The notes under the pieces: generated by a model
Seen by the model: only the letters and a program-made list of their open reading frames with translations
What the model was told of the DNA's origin: nothing
Database searches by the model: none
Made by a program: the position numbers and the translations under genes
Source: a virus
Strand: one strand, 5' to 3'
IMG/VR virus record: IMGVR_UViG_3300037042_007690
Location: 1 to 35,306 of that record
Length of the DNA: 35,306 bases
Part shown: positions 22,603 through 30,715 of the stretch, in pieces
How positions within the stretch are numbered: the stretch's first letter is position 1
Layout: each line of letters opens with the position of its first letter

Positions 22603-22778
22603 AAAGAATCAAAAATATCAAATTTTGTTGCAAGAAAATAATTCAATTCGTTATAATCAGTTATATTTTCTTTTTCTATAAAATTTTTTAATAAATCACC
22701 AAGTATTTGCAAATGCACTTCGGTTACATTTTCGTCATTTATTTTAATATTAGTATAAGTAGTTAATAAATTGGTCAT
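22599..22778 (-). CDS. Small acidic protein coupled to the recombinase (59 aa)
   Basis: ATG at 22778 overlaps the recombinase stop (ATGA), with AAGGAAAA upstream. The product begins MTNLLTTYTNIKIND and ends KFDIFDSL; it is acidic, helical and has no cysteine or membrane helix. Tight coupling indicates that it is made with the recombinase and may be its accessory or control protein, which is inference. Confidence 0.65.
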   Translation of the reverse strand: MTNLLTTYTNIKINDENVTEVHLQILGDLLKNFIEKENITDYNELNYFLATKFDIFDSL

Positions 22779-23332
22779 AAATTTTCCTTAAGTTTTTTAT
22801 AAAAAGTAACATGTGAAATTCCAGATAATGAAGCAGCTTCAAAACAATTTACTTCTTTTAAATTATACATTTTAATAGCAAGATTTAATTTTTTAGGATC
22901 TACTTTTTTAACAGGACGACCACCAAAACGGCCTCTTGCTCGCGCCGCTTCTCTTCCTGCATTACTTCGTTCAATTAATGTTTCTCGTTCAGTTTGGGCA
23001 AGAAGAGACATCATATGATAAAAAAACTCACCCATTTTAGTTGAGGTATCAATATTTTCGGTTAAACTGATAAAATGGATGTTTTTATTTTTTAGGGTTT
23101 CTAATAAAATTACACGATCTTTTATAGATCGACCAATTCGATCCAGTTTCCACACAACAATTTTATCGCCCGGACGGACAATATCTAATAATAAATTAAG
23201 CTGCTCCCGATCTAAATTCTTTCCACTTTTTTTTTCTTCAAAAATTCGTTCGCAACCATATTTTGTTAAAGCATCGATTTGAAGATCTAATTTTTGTTCT
23301 ATGGTTGAAACTCTTGCGTAGCCTATTATCAT
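22775..23332 (-). CDS. Serine recombinase, resolvase/invertase family (185 aa)
   Basis: This is a small serine recombinase like Hin, Gin and Tn3 resolvase. The catalytic domain has YARVSTIEQ (Ser9, Arg7), KLDRIGRS (Arg65, Arg68), LTENIDTST, then MGEFFYHMMSLLAQTERE and the E-helix into R-x-G-R-x2-GRP (GRFGGRPVKK). Residues about 143-185 are the HTH DNA-binding domain (FEAASLSGISHVTFYKK). Length is normal, so it is not a large integrase. It could invert or resolve a phage segment, or resolve multimers of the circular genome. It has no ribosome site of its own and appears coupled to an 11-codon leader. Confidence 0.9.
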   Translation of the reverse strand: MIIGYARVSTIEQKLDLQIDALTKYGCERIFEEKKSGKNLDREQLNLLLDIVRPGDKIVVWKLDRIGRSIKDRVILLETLKNKNIHFISLTENIDTSTKMGEFFYHMMSLLAQTERETLIERSNAGREAARARGRFGGRPVKKVDPKKLNLAIKMYNLKEVNCFEAASLSGISHVTFYKKLKENL

Positions 23333-23364
23333 ATAGAAACACTGACTTTAAAAAATTTTTTCAT
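23329..23364 (-). CDS. Possible leader peptide of the recombinase (11 aa)
   Basis: ATG at 23364 begins MKKFFKVSVSI and stops with TGA overlapping the recombinase ATG (ATGA). GGTAGG lies upstream, while the recombinase has none, so the leader probably supplies the ribosome. The peptide has no domain. It may only deliver translation. Confidence 0.4.
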   Translation of the reverse strand: MKKFFKVSVSI

Positions 23365-23556
23365 TGTACCTACCAATTCAGCATAGACGTTTTAATTAAA
23401 TTAATTGGGTAGTTTATTTAATTTTTTACATGATCGTTTTTTACTATTTCATTTGTTTAAAATTTACTTAATAATTTTAAACTAACTCATGAAATAAATC
23501 AAGTTAAAGTAATTTATTATTTTATGGAGTTTATTTAAAACTAAGCACAAAAAACA
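23365..23556. other. AT-rich non-coding interval upstream of the recombinase
   Basis: No gene or good promoter is visible. An imperfect inverted repeat (CTACCAATT near 23370 and AATTGGGTAG near 23403) could be a recombinase-binding site or hairpin. The rest is low-complexity A/T. Confidence 0.4.
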
Positions 23557-23574
23557 TAAAAAACCCGTCGGGGT
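23557..23574 (-). terminator. Short GC hairpin with T-run
   Basis: On the minus strand ACCC, four bases and GGGT are followed by five further T residues. It lies after the lysis genes and the tRNA-like element and could end that transcript. The stem is only four pairs. Confidence 0.45.
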
Positions 23575-23671
23575 GCGTTTAAATAAATTTATAGGCGTGG
23601 CGGGTATATTTGAATTATTCGAGATTTTTGAATAACTGATTTTAAATTATTTTTGTTTAATTTAGAATTTT

Positions 23672-23750
23672 GGCATCAAGGAAGAGTTAAAATCTTCACA
23701 CTCTCAGAAAATTACTGAGGCTCTATAATACATTTGAGCTACTTAATGCC
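23672..23750 (-). ncRNA. tRNA-like cloverleaf element (79 nt), non-canonical
   Basis: Read on the minus strand, four stems form a tRNA-like cloverleaf. These are a nine-pair outer stem (GGCATTAAG with CTTGATGCC, one G-T), a D-like arm (GCTC/GAGC after TA), a five-pair anticodon-like arm (CTCAG/CTGAG, seven-base loop TAATTTT), a five-base variable region and a five-pair T-like arm (GAAGA/TCTTC, seven-base loop TTTTAAC). It departs from tRNA: the outer stem has nine pairs, the D-loop lacks GG, position 33 is A rather than T, the T-loop lacks the TTC start, and no CCA is encoded. It lies 34 bases after the lysis cassette, with TATAAT 11 bases ahead. A decayed tRNA, a tRNA mimic or an unrelated structured RNA are all possible. 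Confidence 0.45.
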
Positions 23751-23784
23751 AATACCATTATAACAAATAAACTAATTTAAACTA

Positions 23785-24084
23785 TTAAGTATTTTTTACA
23801 AGTTCATTTTTTATCCAATCAAGAGCTTCTTGAGGATTATTGGAAACTTGAGCTTTCTGAATTTTTTTAAGCGCTTCAACTTGGTTTGGTTTTTTACGTT
23901 CTTCTTCTTTAATGGATTGATCAAGACTGGATTCAATCATTTTAGAGTTTTGTTCCATCGATAAAATAACATTTTTATAATGTATTGATTTAAAATGCCA
24001 ATATTCAGCATAACCAATTAATATAAAAAATAAAACAAATTTATAATAATTCTTTAAAAATACAATAATTAATTCAATTGCCAT
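23785..24084 (-). CDS. Rz-like i-spanin candidate (99 aa)
   Basis: This is probably the inner-membrane spanin that disrupts the outer membrane at lysis. Residues about 8-27 form one membrane helix (FLKNYYKFVLFFILIGYAEY), followed by a soluble, charged, helical part (30-99) rich in Lys/Glu and typical of a periplasmic coiled coil. It starts in a TAATG overlap with the holin-like gene and ends the cassette, as Rz does. No nested Rz1 lipoprotein frame is visible. It could alternatively be a second holin-like protein. Confidence 0.6.
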   Translation of the reverse strand: MAIELIIVFLKNYYKFVLFFILIGYAEYWHFKSIHYKNVILSMEQNSKMIESSLDQSIKEEERKKPNQVEALKKIQKAQVSNNPQEALDWIKNELVKNT

Positions 24085-24317
24085 TACTTTACTTGTTCTT
24101 TAGGTTCAGTATCTTTTTTTATAAAAATACCAGCAGCCCATCCCGCAATATAAGTAACTAATCCGGTGCATGCTTCAAGAAAAGTTGGGTGAATATAATA
24201 CATGTAAAAAATTAAACCAAAAAAACCAAACCCACCGCATACTTTTATAATATCTTCTGTTTGATTATCTTGACCTGTAACGCAATTTTTAAGAACTTTT
24301 AATAATGTAGCGATCAT
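24084..24317 (-). CDS. Holin-like membrane protein (77-80 aa)
   Basis: Two hydrophobic helices are visible: VCGGFGFFGLIFYMYYI and LEACTGLVTYIAGWAAGIFI (listed from the protein starting at ATG 24317), with a charged C-terminal tail (KKDTEPKEQVK). This is the shape of a class II or pinholin-like holin. Two starts are possible: TTG at 24326, four bases from AGGAG, and ATG at 24317, thirteen bases from it; use of both would give two forms. It overlaps the endolysin 3' end by about 30 bases. Function from topology and neighbours. Confidence 0.65.
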   Translation of the reverse strand: MIATLLKVLKNCVTGQDNQTEDIIKVCGGFGFFGLIFYMYYIHPTFLEACTGLVTYIAGWAAGIFIKKDTEPKEQVK

Positions 24318-24774
24318 AATTATCAATGAACTCCTGTTCAGTGCCTTTCCCTAATGAACTATTATAATATTTTTTCCAATAATTAGCCATTCCTTCAATG
24401 TCTTTTGGATCTAAATCAACAAATTTTTTATGCCTAAAATAACTCATAAATGCCATTGCTGTTGCATATTTTAAATTCCAAGTTAATTGAAAAAATAAAT
24501 TTGTTTTATCGTCAGCTTCTATATCTGATATTTTTTTATATAAAACTCCATTAAATTTTAAAAAATTTTCCCAAATATCTTCATAAGTTTTTTCTTCCAT
24601 TTGATAAATTCCGCGTGCCGGTCCACCATTTAATTGAGAAATATAAGTCCCCATGTTGCTTTCTTGAGCGCAAGTTCCTAATATTAAATTTTCTCTAAAA
24701 TTACTCCATAAATTTAAATAACTTAAAGTGGGCCTAATAATAAATGTGCGTAATTGATTTGCATTTATTCCCAT
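24289..24774 (-). CDS. Endolysin, lysozyme-like / lytic transglycosylase fold (161 aa)
   Basis: It probably cuts the peptidoglycan glycan strand at lysis. The central part has the lysozyme-superfamily signature: CAQESNMG with catalytic Glu38, followed by GGPARGIYQME, as in transglycosylase 'ESG...A.GL.Q' segments. The rest is helical. There is no signal peptide, so export relies on the holin. The size matches simple Gram-negative phage endolysins. GGAG precedes ATG, and holin- and spanin-like genes follow, supporting the role. Confidence 0.72.
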   Translation of the reverse strand: MGINANQLRTFIIRPTLSYLNLWSNFRENLILGTCAQESNMGTYISQLNGGPARGIYQMEEKTYEDIWENFLKFNGVLYKKISDIEADDKTNLFFQLTWNLKYATAMAFMSYFRHKKFVDLDPKDIEGMANYWKKYYNSSLGKGTEQEFIDNYDRYIIKSS

Positions 24775-24792
24775 TATGTTACTCCTTTAAAT

Positions 24793-25056
24793 TTAATTTT
24801 TTTCTAAATTTTTTTTATACGCGTCATTAATAAATGTATGCAAATACATTTCAATATTATCAACACGGCCATTCATTTGAGATAACATAACAGTTTGTTT
24901 ATCATCAATTTTTTCTAATTTTTCAATATTGTTTTTATTTTCAAGGGCAATATGTGCAAATTCTTGGACAAACCAAATTGCTCCAAGAACCCAACCTACC
25001 AAAGTTACAATATTTGAAAAAGTTGAAATTTTACTTTTTAAATTTTTAAATTTCAT
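24793..25056 (-). CDS. Membrane-anchored coiled-coil protein (87 aa)
   Basis: The start is set at 25056 (MKFKNLKSK), with GGAG upstream; a longer frame from 25098 lacks a ribosome site. Residues about 15-34 form one membrane helix (VTLVGWVLGAIWFVQEF), followed by a coiled coil (NNIEKLEKIDDKQTV). It is the first gene of the lysis cassette, with promoter-like TATAAT upstream at about 25087. It could be an antiholin, a spanin or a holin of unusual type. Confidence 0.65.
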   Translation of the reverse strand: MKFKNLKSKISTFSNIVTLVGWVLGAIWFVQEFAHIALENKNNIEKLEKIDDKQTVMLSQMNGRVDNIEMYLHTFINDAYKKNLEKN

Positions 25057-25135
25057 AAACACTCCATTGTTTATATTTAAAAATACATTATAATACATTT
25101 ATTAACATAATACTTTATGCAACGGATTTGCAATT

Positions 25136-25591
25136 ATGACTTATGAAGAAGTCAAAGAATATTGGAAAAATAGAACTAACATTAAAATTAATGATAAAAA
25201 AATAAATAAAATTTTATTTGCTTATAAAAATGGTTCAACTCAAAAATTAGCTGCACAATATGCCGGAATAACTCAAAATACGCTTAAAAATTGGATTAAA
25301 AAAGGCGAAACATGCGCTCAAAAATTTGAAGAAGGTCAAAACATTGATCAAGAAGACTTTGTTTTTTATGAACTTTGGCAAAAAATATGCGAATGCGAAA
25401 CTGAAATTCAAATAGAAGCTTTTAATCAAATTCGTAATGCCGCCGCAGAAAGCTCCTACAATTGGCGCGCCTCTGTTGAAATTTTAAAAATGCGTTTTGG
25501 TAATGAATATTCACAACAAAAAGAACAACAAACAACGAATGAAGAAAACGTACCTTTCAAAATGAACTGGTATTATACAAAAAAAGAATAA
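25136..25591 (+). CDS. Terminase small subunit (151 aa)
   Basis: It recognises the packaging start and feeds DNA to the large subunit. Residues about 30-56 are a helix-turn-helix (GSTQKLAAQYAGITQNTLKNW); the centre is helical with Glu/Cys; residues about 108-130 read YNWRASVEILKMRFGNEY, the 'W.A....LE..FP..Y' motif of small terminases. It lies directly upstream of the large subunit. The ATG is 37 bases from the divergent lysis region; no strong promoter is evident there, but AT-rich -10-like boxes exist. Confidence 0.85.
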   Translation: MTYEEVKEYWKNRTNIKINDKKINKILFAYKNGSTQKLAAQYAGITQNTLKNWIKKGETCAQKFEEGQNIDQEDFVFYELWQKICECETEIQIEAFNQIRNAAAESSYNWRASVEILKMRFGNEYSQQKEQQTTNEENVPFKMNWYYTKKE

Positions 25592-25627
25592 AATAAATAG
25601 AAATTTTAATGCAAATCAAGGATGATA

Positions 25628-27061
25628 ATGCAAGAATTTGATCAATATATTGCAACTTATACTGCGACAGAATTTCATCTTGATAAATCCCCAATTAGAG
25701 CGCTTATGGGGCCGGTTGGCTGTGGAAAATCAGTAGCTTGCTGCATGGAAATATTTCGAATTATGTGCTCTCAAGAGCCTGGGAAGGATGGATTTAGAAG
25801 AACAAAAGCAGTTTGCATTAGAAATACTTACCCGGAATTAGTTACTACTACTATAAAAACTTGGAAAATGTTATTTCCAACACCTCAAACGGGGCGGGTC
25901 GTTCATGGATCGCCAACAATTCATTATTTTGAATGGCAAGATATTCGCGCAGAAGTGATTTTTATGTCTTTAGGGTGCCTTGACGACATTAAAAAATTAA
26001 AATCTTTAGAATGTACAGTTGTTTGGTTAAATGAATGCCAATTCTTATTTAGAGAAGCTATTGATATTGCTTTAGAACGAGCAAAACGCTACCCTCCAAA
26101 ATCACACAGTTTAGCAACTCAAAATGGCGTTATTTTAGATACCAACCCACCCGACAGCAATCATTGGTTTTTTAAATTGTTTGAACTAGAAAACCCAAAA
26201 GGCTATAAATTATTTAAATATGAGCCGGCAATTATAAAAATAAATGGAGAATGGAAGGCTAATCCAGAAGCCGATTATCCAAAAAATCTTGGTGAAGGAT
26301 ATGATTATTATTTAAGCCAAATTGAAGGAAAAACAGATGAATATATAAAAGTAATGTTTCAAGGCCAATACGGATCTTGTTATTCTGGGCGACATGTTTA
26401 TCCTGAATATAATGATTCATTACATTATGACGAATCTTTAAAAGCAAATCCTGAATTGCCTTTAATTTTAGGAATGGATTTTGGATTAACGCCTGCGGTT
26501 GTTATTGCTCAATATAATTCTTTGGGACAACTTTTTATTATCGATGAAATAACAACAGATTACATGGGGCTTACTAATTTTTTAACAGACATTGTTATTC
26601 CTCATTTTGCCACTTATTATTCAAATTTTCAAATAGAAACAACAATTGGCGATCCTGCAGGATCGCAAGGAAGTCAACAATTAACCGAAAAAACAACTTG
26701 TTTTACGGTTCTTGCTGATCATGGATTTACTGCACGACAAGCTAAAACAAATAAATTTTGGCCTAGAAAAGAAGCAGTTTCAAGAAGGCTTGGAATATTA
26801 GTTGCAAAAGGATTGCCGGCATTAGTAATAGGGCCAAAAGCACAAAAAATAAGAAGTGGTTTTTTAGGAGGTTATCATTTTAAAGAAATAAATTCAACTT
26901 CATTTGGTGAAACGCAATACAAAGAAGAAGCAAATAAAAACCAGTATTCGCATCCACATGACGCTTTGCAATATATTTGTCTTTATAAAGAAAGTTTTAA
27001 AACGGAAAAAATAGATAATAAAAAAGAAAAAGAAATTATGAGAAAACTTGGATATATTTAA
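25628..27061 (+). CDS. Terminase large subunit (477 aa)
   Basis: This is the packaging ATPase and nuclease. Walker A is GPVGCGKS (about 28-35), Walker B VVWLNE (about 131-136). The RNase H-like nuclease domain begins GMDFGLTPA (Asp284), continues with FIIDE (about 306) and TIGDPAGSQGSQ (Asp342), and ends HPHDALQY. ATG at 25628 is preferred because AAGGA lies five bases away; the ATG at 25622 is directly against it. Length is as expected for P22-like headful terminases. The portal gene follows. Confidence 0.92.
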   Translation: MQEFDQYIATYTATEFHLDKSPIRALMGPVGCGKSVACCMEIFRIMCSQEPGKDGFRRTKAVCIRNTYPELVTTTIKTWKMLFPTPQTGRVVHGSPTIHYFEWQDIRAEVIFMSLGCLDDIKKLKSLECTVVWLNECQFLFREAIDIALERAKRYPPKSHSLATQNGVILDTNPPDSNHWFFKLFELENPKGYKLFKYEPAIIKINGEWKANPEADYPKNLGEGYDYYLSQIEGKTDEYIKVMFQGQYGSCYSGRHVYPEYNDSLHYDESLKANPELPLILGMDFGLTPAVVIAQYNSLGQLFIIDEITTDYMGLTNFLTDIVIPHFATYYSNFQIETTIGDPAGSQGSQQLTEKTTCFTVLADHGFTARQAKTNKFWPRKEAVSRRLGILVAKGLPALVIGPKAQKIRSGFLGGYHFKEINSTSFGETQYKEEANKNQYSHPHDALQYICLYKESFKTEKIDNKKEKEIMRKLGYI

Positions 27062-27079
27062 CTACAAAAGGAAATTGTT

Positions 27080-29296
27080 ATGGGAATTACTTCAGAACTT
27101 ATTGGTTTGGCGCCTGATGAATCAGTAAAATTTTCAAATTTAGATGATCAACAAAAAATTGCAACAATGGTATCTCGAGTAAATGATTTTTTTCAATTTT
27201 TTGAAATTAATATTAGATCTGGAAAAGAAGATTACGATTTTTTAATGCAAGAAAACCAACAATGGGATCCAGAACTTTTGTCTGCTCGACAAAATTCAAA
27301 ACAACCTACTTTTCAAATTAATTATATTTATTCAATTGTTACTTCTTTATTAGGAAAAATTAGACAAAATACCCCTGAATTTAAAATTTATAGCGATGTT
27401 GACGAAAGTAATGCAAAAGTAAAAATTGATCAAGAGGGAATAGATATTAGAGAAAATTATTTACGTCAAATTTCATATGAAAATAATGCGCCAATTCAAT
27501 ATCAAATGTGCGCTGAAAATCAATTGGGACGTGGATATGGAGCCCTTTCAATTTATCTTGAATATGAAAATGAATTTTCTTTTAAACAAAAAATAAAAAT
27601 TAAATCTATAGATCCCTCCTGGTGTTTTTGGGACACAAGCGATAATTCCCTTTGTAAAACAGATTCAAGATATTACGGTTATCTTGAACAATTTACTTAT
27701 GAAGAATTTAAAGAAAATTGGCCCGATTCAAAATCAGTTAAAAATAAAAATAAACCTTCTTCTTTTCCATCCATGACATTATCAAAAAATATGGATTATT
27801 TATGGCAAGGTGAAGATTATATTTCAATTTGTAATTATTTTGTTAAAGAATCTCACCCAATTATTTTATATCAAATGAATAATGGAATTGGGATGACTTT
27901 AACTCAAGCAGAAAAAGAAATTGAAATTGATCGACAAAAAAGAAAAAAAGCAAAAGTTGCAGAAAATTTAATTAAAAAAACAATTATGAAAATAAGCGGT
28001 AAAAAACAAAATCAAGAATTTTCTTTAGAAAAAATATTGCCATTAGATTTTGCTTATGATGATAAAGGAAAAAAAATAACAAGAAATTCATTAGAATACA
28101 AAATAATACATTATGTCGCAACAAAAACAGAAATTTTAGAACAATCAGAATGGCCAAGTCATTTAAATGGTTTAATTTTTGTTGACGGCCATTCCTGGTG
28201 GAAAGACGGACAACAATATACAAAATCTTTTCACAAAACTGCCAAAGATCCCCAGCGTATTGCTAATATGATGATGAGTGAATCGGTTGGAAATTTAATT
28301 AATTCCCATAAAAGTCAATGGCTTGGAACACCTGAAAATTTTAATGGCTATGAACATATTTGGAGAGATCCATCAATTCCAAAAGGAGCATTAATTGCTA
28401 AAAGAGATGAAATGGGACAAATGCCTATACAAATACAACCTCCTCAAATTTCGCCAAATTATGCCCCTTTAATTACTCAATCTATTTCAGATATTCAAAA
28501 TTGCATGGGATTTGTTAATCCTTCTCAAAAAGAATCCGATTCTGAAATAAGCGGAAAAGCATATAACTCAAGAGTTAGACAAAGTGAATTATCCAGTTTT
28601 ATTTATTTAGATAATTTATCAGAAGCAATTGCTCAAGCTAATAAAGTAATGCTTTCATTAATGCCTTTTATTCTTGATACAAAACAATCAATTATGGTTA
28701 GAGATAAAAATAACCAACAAAGAATAGAAGATATTAATGTCCCCACCGCTGACGGAATTAAAAATGATATGACGGCAGGAAAATTTAATGTTGAAGTAAC
28801 AATTGGAAATGATTACCAAACTCAAAAAAGCGAAAATTTAGATCAATTGTTACAATTAACAAGTATAATTGCTCCAATTAACCCTCCAGCTGCATCTTTA
28901 ATGATGGATCTAATTGCAGCCAATACTAATTTAACTAATACCCCACAAATTGTTGATCGACTTAGAGCGGCAATGCTTGGAATGAATCCATCAGATATTT
29001 TAAAACATGAAATGGGAATTCCTGCTCAAAAACAACAACAACAAAATGGCCCAGATCCTGCCCAAATGCAAATAGAAATTCAAAAAATGCAACTTCAAAA
29101 TGAATCTGAAAAAATAAAAGTAGAACAACAAAAAATTCAAATGGAATCCCAAAAACTTCAAGTTGAACATGAAAAAAATTTAATTGACCGGCAAAAATCA
29201 TTGGATGCAGTTAAAATGAAAGAACTTGAAGTTAAAAGAGAAGAAATTGCAGCTAATGCTGAAATAAGCAAAAATTTAGTTGTTCAAAAAGAATAA
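27080..29296 (+). CDS. P22 gp1-like portal protein (738 aa)
   Basis: This is the dodecameric portal at the capsid vertex. Residues 30-110 (FEINIRSGKEDYDFLM, QWDPELLSAR, FQINYIYSIVTSLLGKIR, NTPEFKIY) match the P22-like portal family, and P22 gp1 is 725 residues. The C-terminal residues about 645-738 are a long Gln/Lys/Glu coiled coil, corresponding to the P22 barrel, with highly repetitive IQKMQLQ, VEQQKIQ and ESQKLQV segments. AAAGGAAA precedes the ATG. Unlike in P22, the scaffold and coat genes do not follow: they are on the other strand. Confidence 0.92.
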   Translation: MGITSELIGLAPDESVKFSNLDDQQKIATMVSRVNDFFQFFEINIRSGKEDYDFLMQENQQWDPELLSARQNSKQPTFQINYIYSIVTSLLGKIRQNTPEFKIYSDVDESNAKVKIDQEGIDIRENYLRQISYENNAPIQYQMCAENQLGRGYGALSIYLEYENEFSFKQKIKIKSIDPSWCFWDTSDNSLCKTDSRYYGYLEQFTYEEFKENWPDSKSVKNKNKPSSFPSMTLSKNMDYLWQGEDYISICNYFVKESHPIILYQMNNGIGMTLTQAEKEIEIDRQKRKKAKVAENLIKKTIMKISGKKQNQEFSLEKILPLDFAYDDKGKKITRNSLEYKIIHYVATKTEILEQSEWPSHLNGLIFVDGHSWWKDGQQYTKSFHKTAKDPQRIANMMMSESVGNLINSHKSQWLGTPENFNGYEHIWRDPSIPKGALIAKRDEMGQMPIQIQPPQISPNYAPLITQSISDIQNCMGFVNPSQKESDSEISGKAYNSRVRQSELSSFIYLDNLSEAIAQANKVMLSLMPFILDTKQSIMVRDKNNQQRIEDINVPTADGIKNDMTAGKFNVEVTIGNDYQTQKSENLDQLLQLTSIIAPINPPAASLMMDLIAANTNLTNTPQIVDRLRAAMLGMNPSDILKHEMGIPAQKQQQQNGPDPAQMQIEIQKMQLQNESEKIKVEQQKIQMESQKLQVEHEKNLIDRQKSLDAVKMKELEVKREEIAANAEISKNLVVQKE

Positions 29297-29307
29297 TGTT
29301 ATTAAAC

Positions 29308-29331
29308 ATTTTGTTCAAATTCGAACAAAAT
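29308..29331. terminator. Hairpin after the portal gene
   Basis: ATTTTGTTC and GAACAAAAT form a perfect nine-pair stem around six bases, starting 12 bases after the portal stop. It is nearly symmetrical and can act on either strand, but its T-tract is weak. Confidence 0.6.
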
Positions 29332-29361
29332 GGCATTAATAATACTATTATTTTGTATTTT

Positions 29362-29400
29362 AAAACCCATTTTTAACAAAAAAATGTTAAAAATGGTTTT
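29362..29400. terminator. Strong bidirectional terminator between convergent operons
   Basis: A 16-pair stem with one bulged C (left 29362-29378, right 29385-29400) and a loop of A residues ends two bases before the stop of the leftward fibre gene. Both flanks have A/T runs suitable for Rho-independent termination of the packaging transcript and the long late tail transcript. Confidence 0.75.
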
Positions 29401-29402
29401 TG

Positions 29403-30500
29403 TTAATTAAAAACAATATTATTTAGTGCAGGGCCAAAATTGCTAATATTAGTTAAAATCCAAGAATTATTGGTTTCTACGCAAATAAAAGTAACGCCCA
29501 TTCCACTTCCTTTAACAATACAATTTCCACCCGAGGTACTTTGCCCTTGTGGGGCAGTGCCAAAAGTACCGTAAATTGTTTGCCCTGGATTTAAATTAAA
29601 AGTACATTTTGCAAGATTTCCTGACCCGGATGCAAAATATTGAATAACACTTCCAACAGGTGCTGTTTGAGGAAATAAAATTTTACCGTCATAAGACGGT
29701 GTAATTCCTAAAGGAAAATAATAAAAAGTATTTATTGCCCCTTGTATTTGGGTAGGATTTGGAATGGTAGAATAAAATAAATTACTTGGAGGAGTAGTTA
29801 CGTTTAAAATATTTCCAGAAAAACTTAATCCGGTTCCAAGAGTAACTGAACCGGGAGCTGAAGGAACGTTTGCTGAATTTCCCAATAATGTTGATGCAGG
29901 AATATCACCATCTGCATCAACATTTAATGTATTGCCTGAAAAACTTAATCCAGTTCCAACTAAAATATCAGTGGCAATTGCAGGCGCATTGGTTGAATTT
30001 CCTAATAAAGTTTTTGCTGGAATATTTTTTTCTTGGTCAACATTTAATGTATTGCCTGAAAAACTTAATCCATTTCCAAGAATTACTCCTTCGGCAAGCG
30101 CTGGCAAATTTGTTGGGTTTCCAAGCAAAGTTGTTGCCGGAATGGGTATTGGCCCTGCTCCGGTAGCAACTAAGTTTCCCGACCCGTCAATTGCCAAGCC
30201 ATTTCCTATTCCAACTGCTTTTGCTGGACCAGAAATTGCTTTTGGGTTTCCTAACAATTTTTGTCCTGGCAAAATAATAATGCACACAATCCATCGGCCA
30301 ACTCCTGAAACTGGCTCAATAATAGTAACATTATCAACAACATCGGTAGAATTTTTATTGTAATAAAATAATGTGCCCAAATTTTCTACAAGACAAGTTA
30401 CCCCATTTAAATAATCAGAAACGTTTAAATGTATTAATTCATCAATATTTTTAACAGGGTTAACTACTTTATTTGGCCACAAAGTAATATCGGTATACAT
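29403..30500 (-). CDS. Tail fibre protein with LLGN repeats (365 aa)
   Basis: Residues about 20-75 are an attachment-like module (NGVTC, LGTLFYYN, VTIIEPVSGVGRWIV) that recurs in the 746-residue fibre. Residues about 79-240 hold four repeats of about 40 residues (KLLGNP, TLLGNPTN, TLLGNSTN, TLLGNSAN, each followed by LGNGLSFSGNTLNV-like text); such repeats form fibre shafts. The C-terminal 125 residues form a beta-rich tip (FYYFPLGITPSYDG, GSGMGVTFICVE). AAGGAT precedes the start. It is the last gene of the late leftward transcript. Receptor binding is inferred. Confidence 0.75.
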   Translation of the reverse strand: MYTDITLWPNKVVNPVKNIDELIHLNVSDYLNGVTCLVENLGTLFYYNKNSTDVVDNVTIIEPVSGVGRWIVCIIILPGQKLLGNPKAISGPAKAVGIGNGLAIDGSGNLVATGAGPIPIPATTLLGNPTNLPALAEGVILGNGLSFSGNTLNVDQEKNIPAKTLLGNSTNAPAIATDILVGTGLSFSGNTLNVDADGDIPASTLLGNSANVPSAPGSVTLGTGLSFSGNILNVTTPPSNLFYSTIPNPTQIQGAINTFYYFPLGITPSYDGKILFPQTAPVGSVIQYFASGSGNLAKCTFNLNPGQTIYGTFGTAPQGQSTSGGNCIVKGSGMGVTFICVETNNSWILTNISNFGPALNNIVFN

Positions 30501-30531
30501 TTATCATCCTTAATAAATGTTTTTTTGAAGC

Positions 30532-30696
30532 CTATTTTTTTAAAGTTACATTTTTTTTAATGCCAACCGAAGAAGGTGAATTAGTTGAACAAAATGGAAT
30601 TTTAATAGGTTTTGGTGAATCCAAACCAAAACCTGAAGTTGTTTTTCCGGATTTTGCATCTTTTGGTTGCATTGTTTTATCGCCTTTCATTTTCAT
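30532..30696 (-). CDS. Small hypothetical late protein (54 aa)
   Basis: A strong AAGGAG site precedes the ATG at 30696 (a second ATG is at 30690). The product is basic, Ser/Pro/Lys-rich and disordered-looking (KSGKTTSGFGLDSPKP, CSTNSPSSVGIKKN). It lies between two fibre genes. It may be a fibre-assembly helper; no family recognised. Confidence 0.65.
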   Translation of the reverse strand: MKMKGDKTMQPKDAKSGKTTSGFGLDSPKPIKIPFCSTNSPSSVGIKKNVTLKK

Positions 30697-30715
30697 TTGA
30701 TATACTCCTTTTTAA

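Noticed and set aside
22775-23332. Phage integrase
   Set aside because: At 185 residues it is a resolvase/invertase-type serine recombinase without the large C-terminal domains of serine integrases; no attachment site is identifiable.
23672-23750. Functional canonical tRNA
   Set aside because: The D-loop, position 33 and T-loop bases are wrong and the outer stem has nine pairs; kept only as a tRNA-like element.
23785-24084. Rz1 lipoprotein nested in the Rz-like gene
   Set aside because: No other frame contains a signal sequence with a lipobox cysteine.
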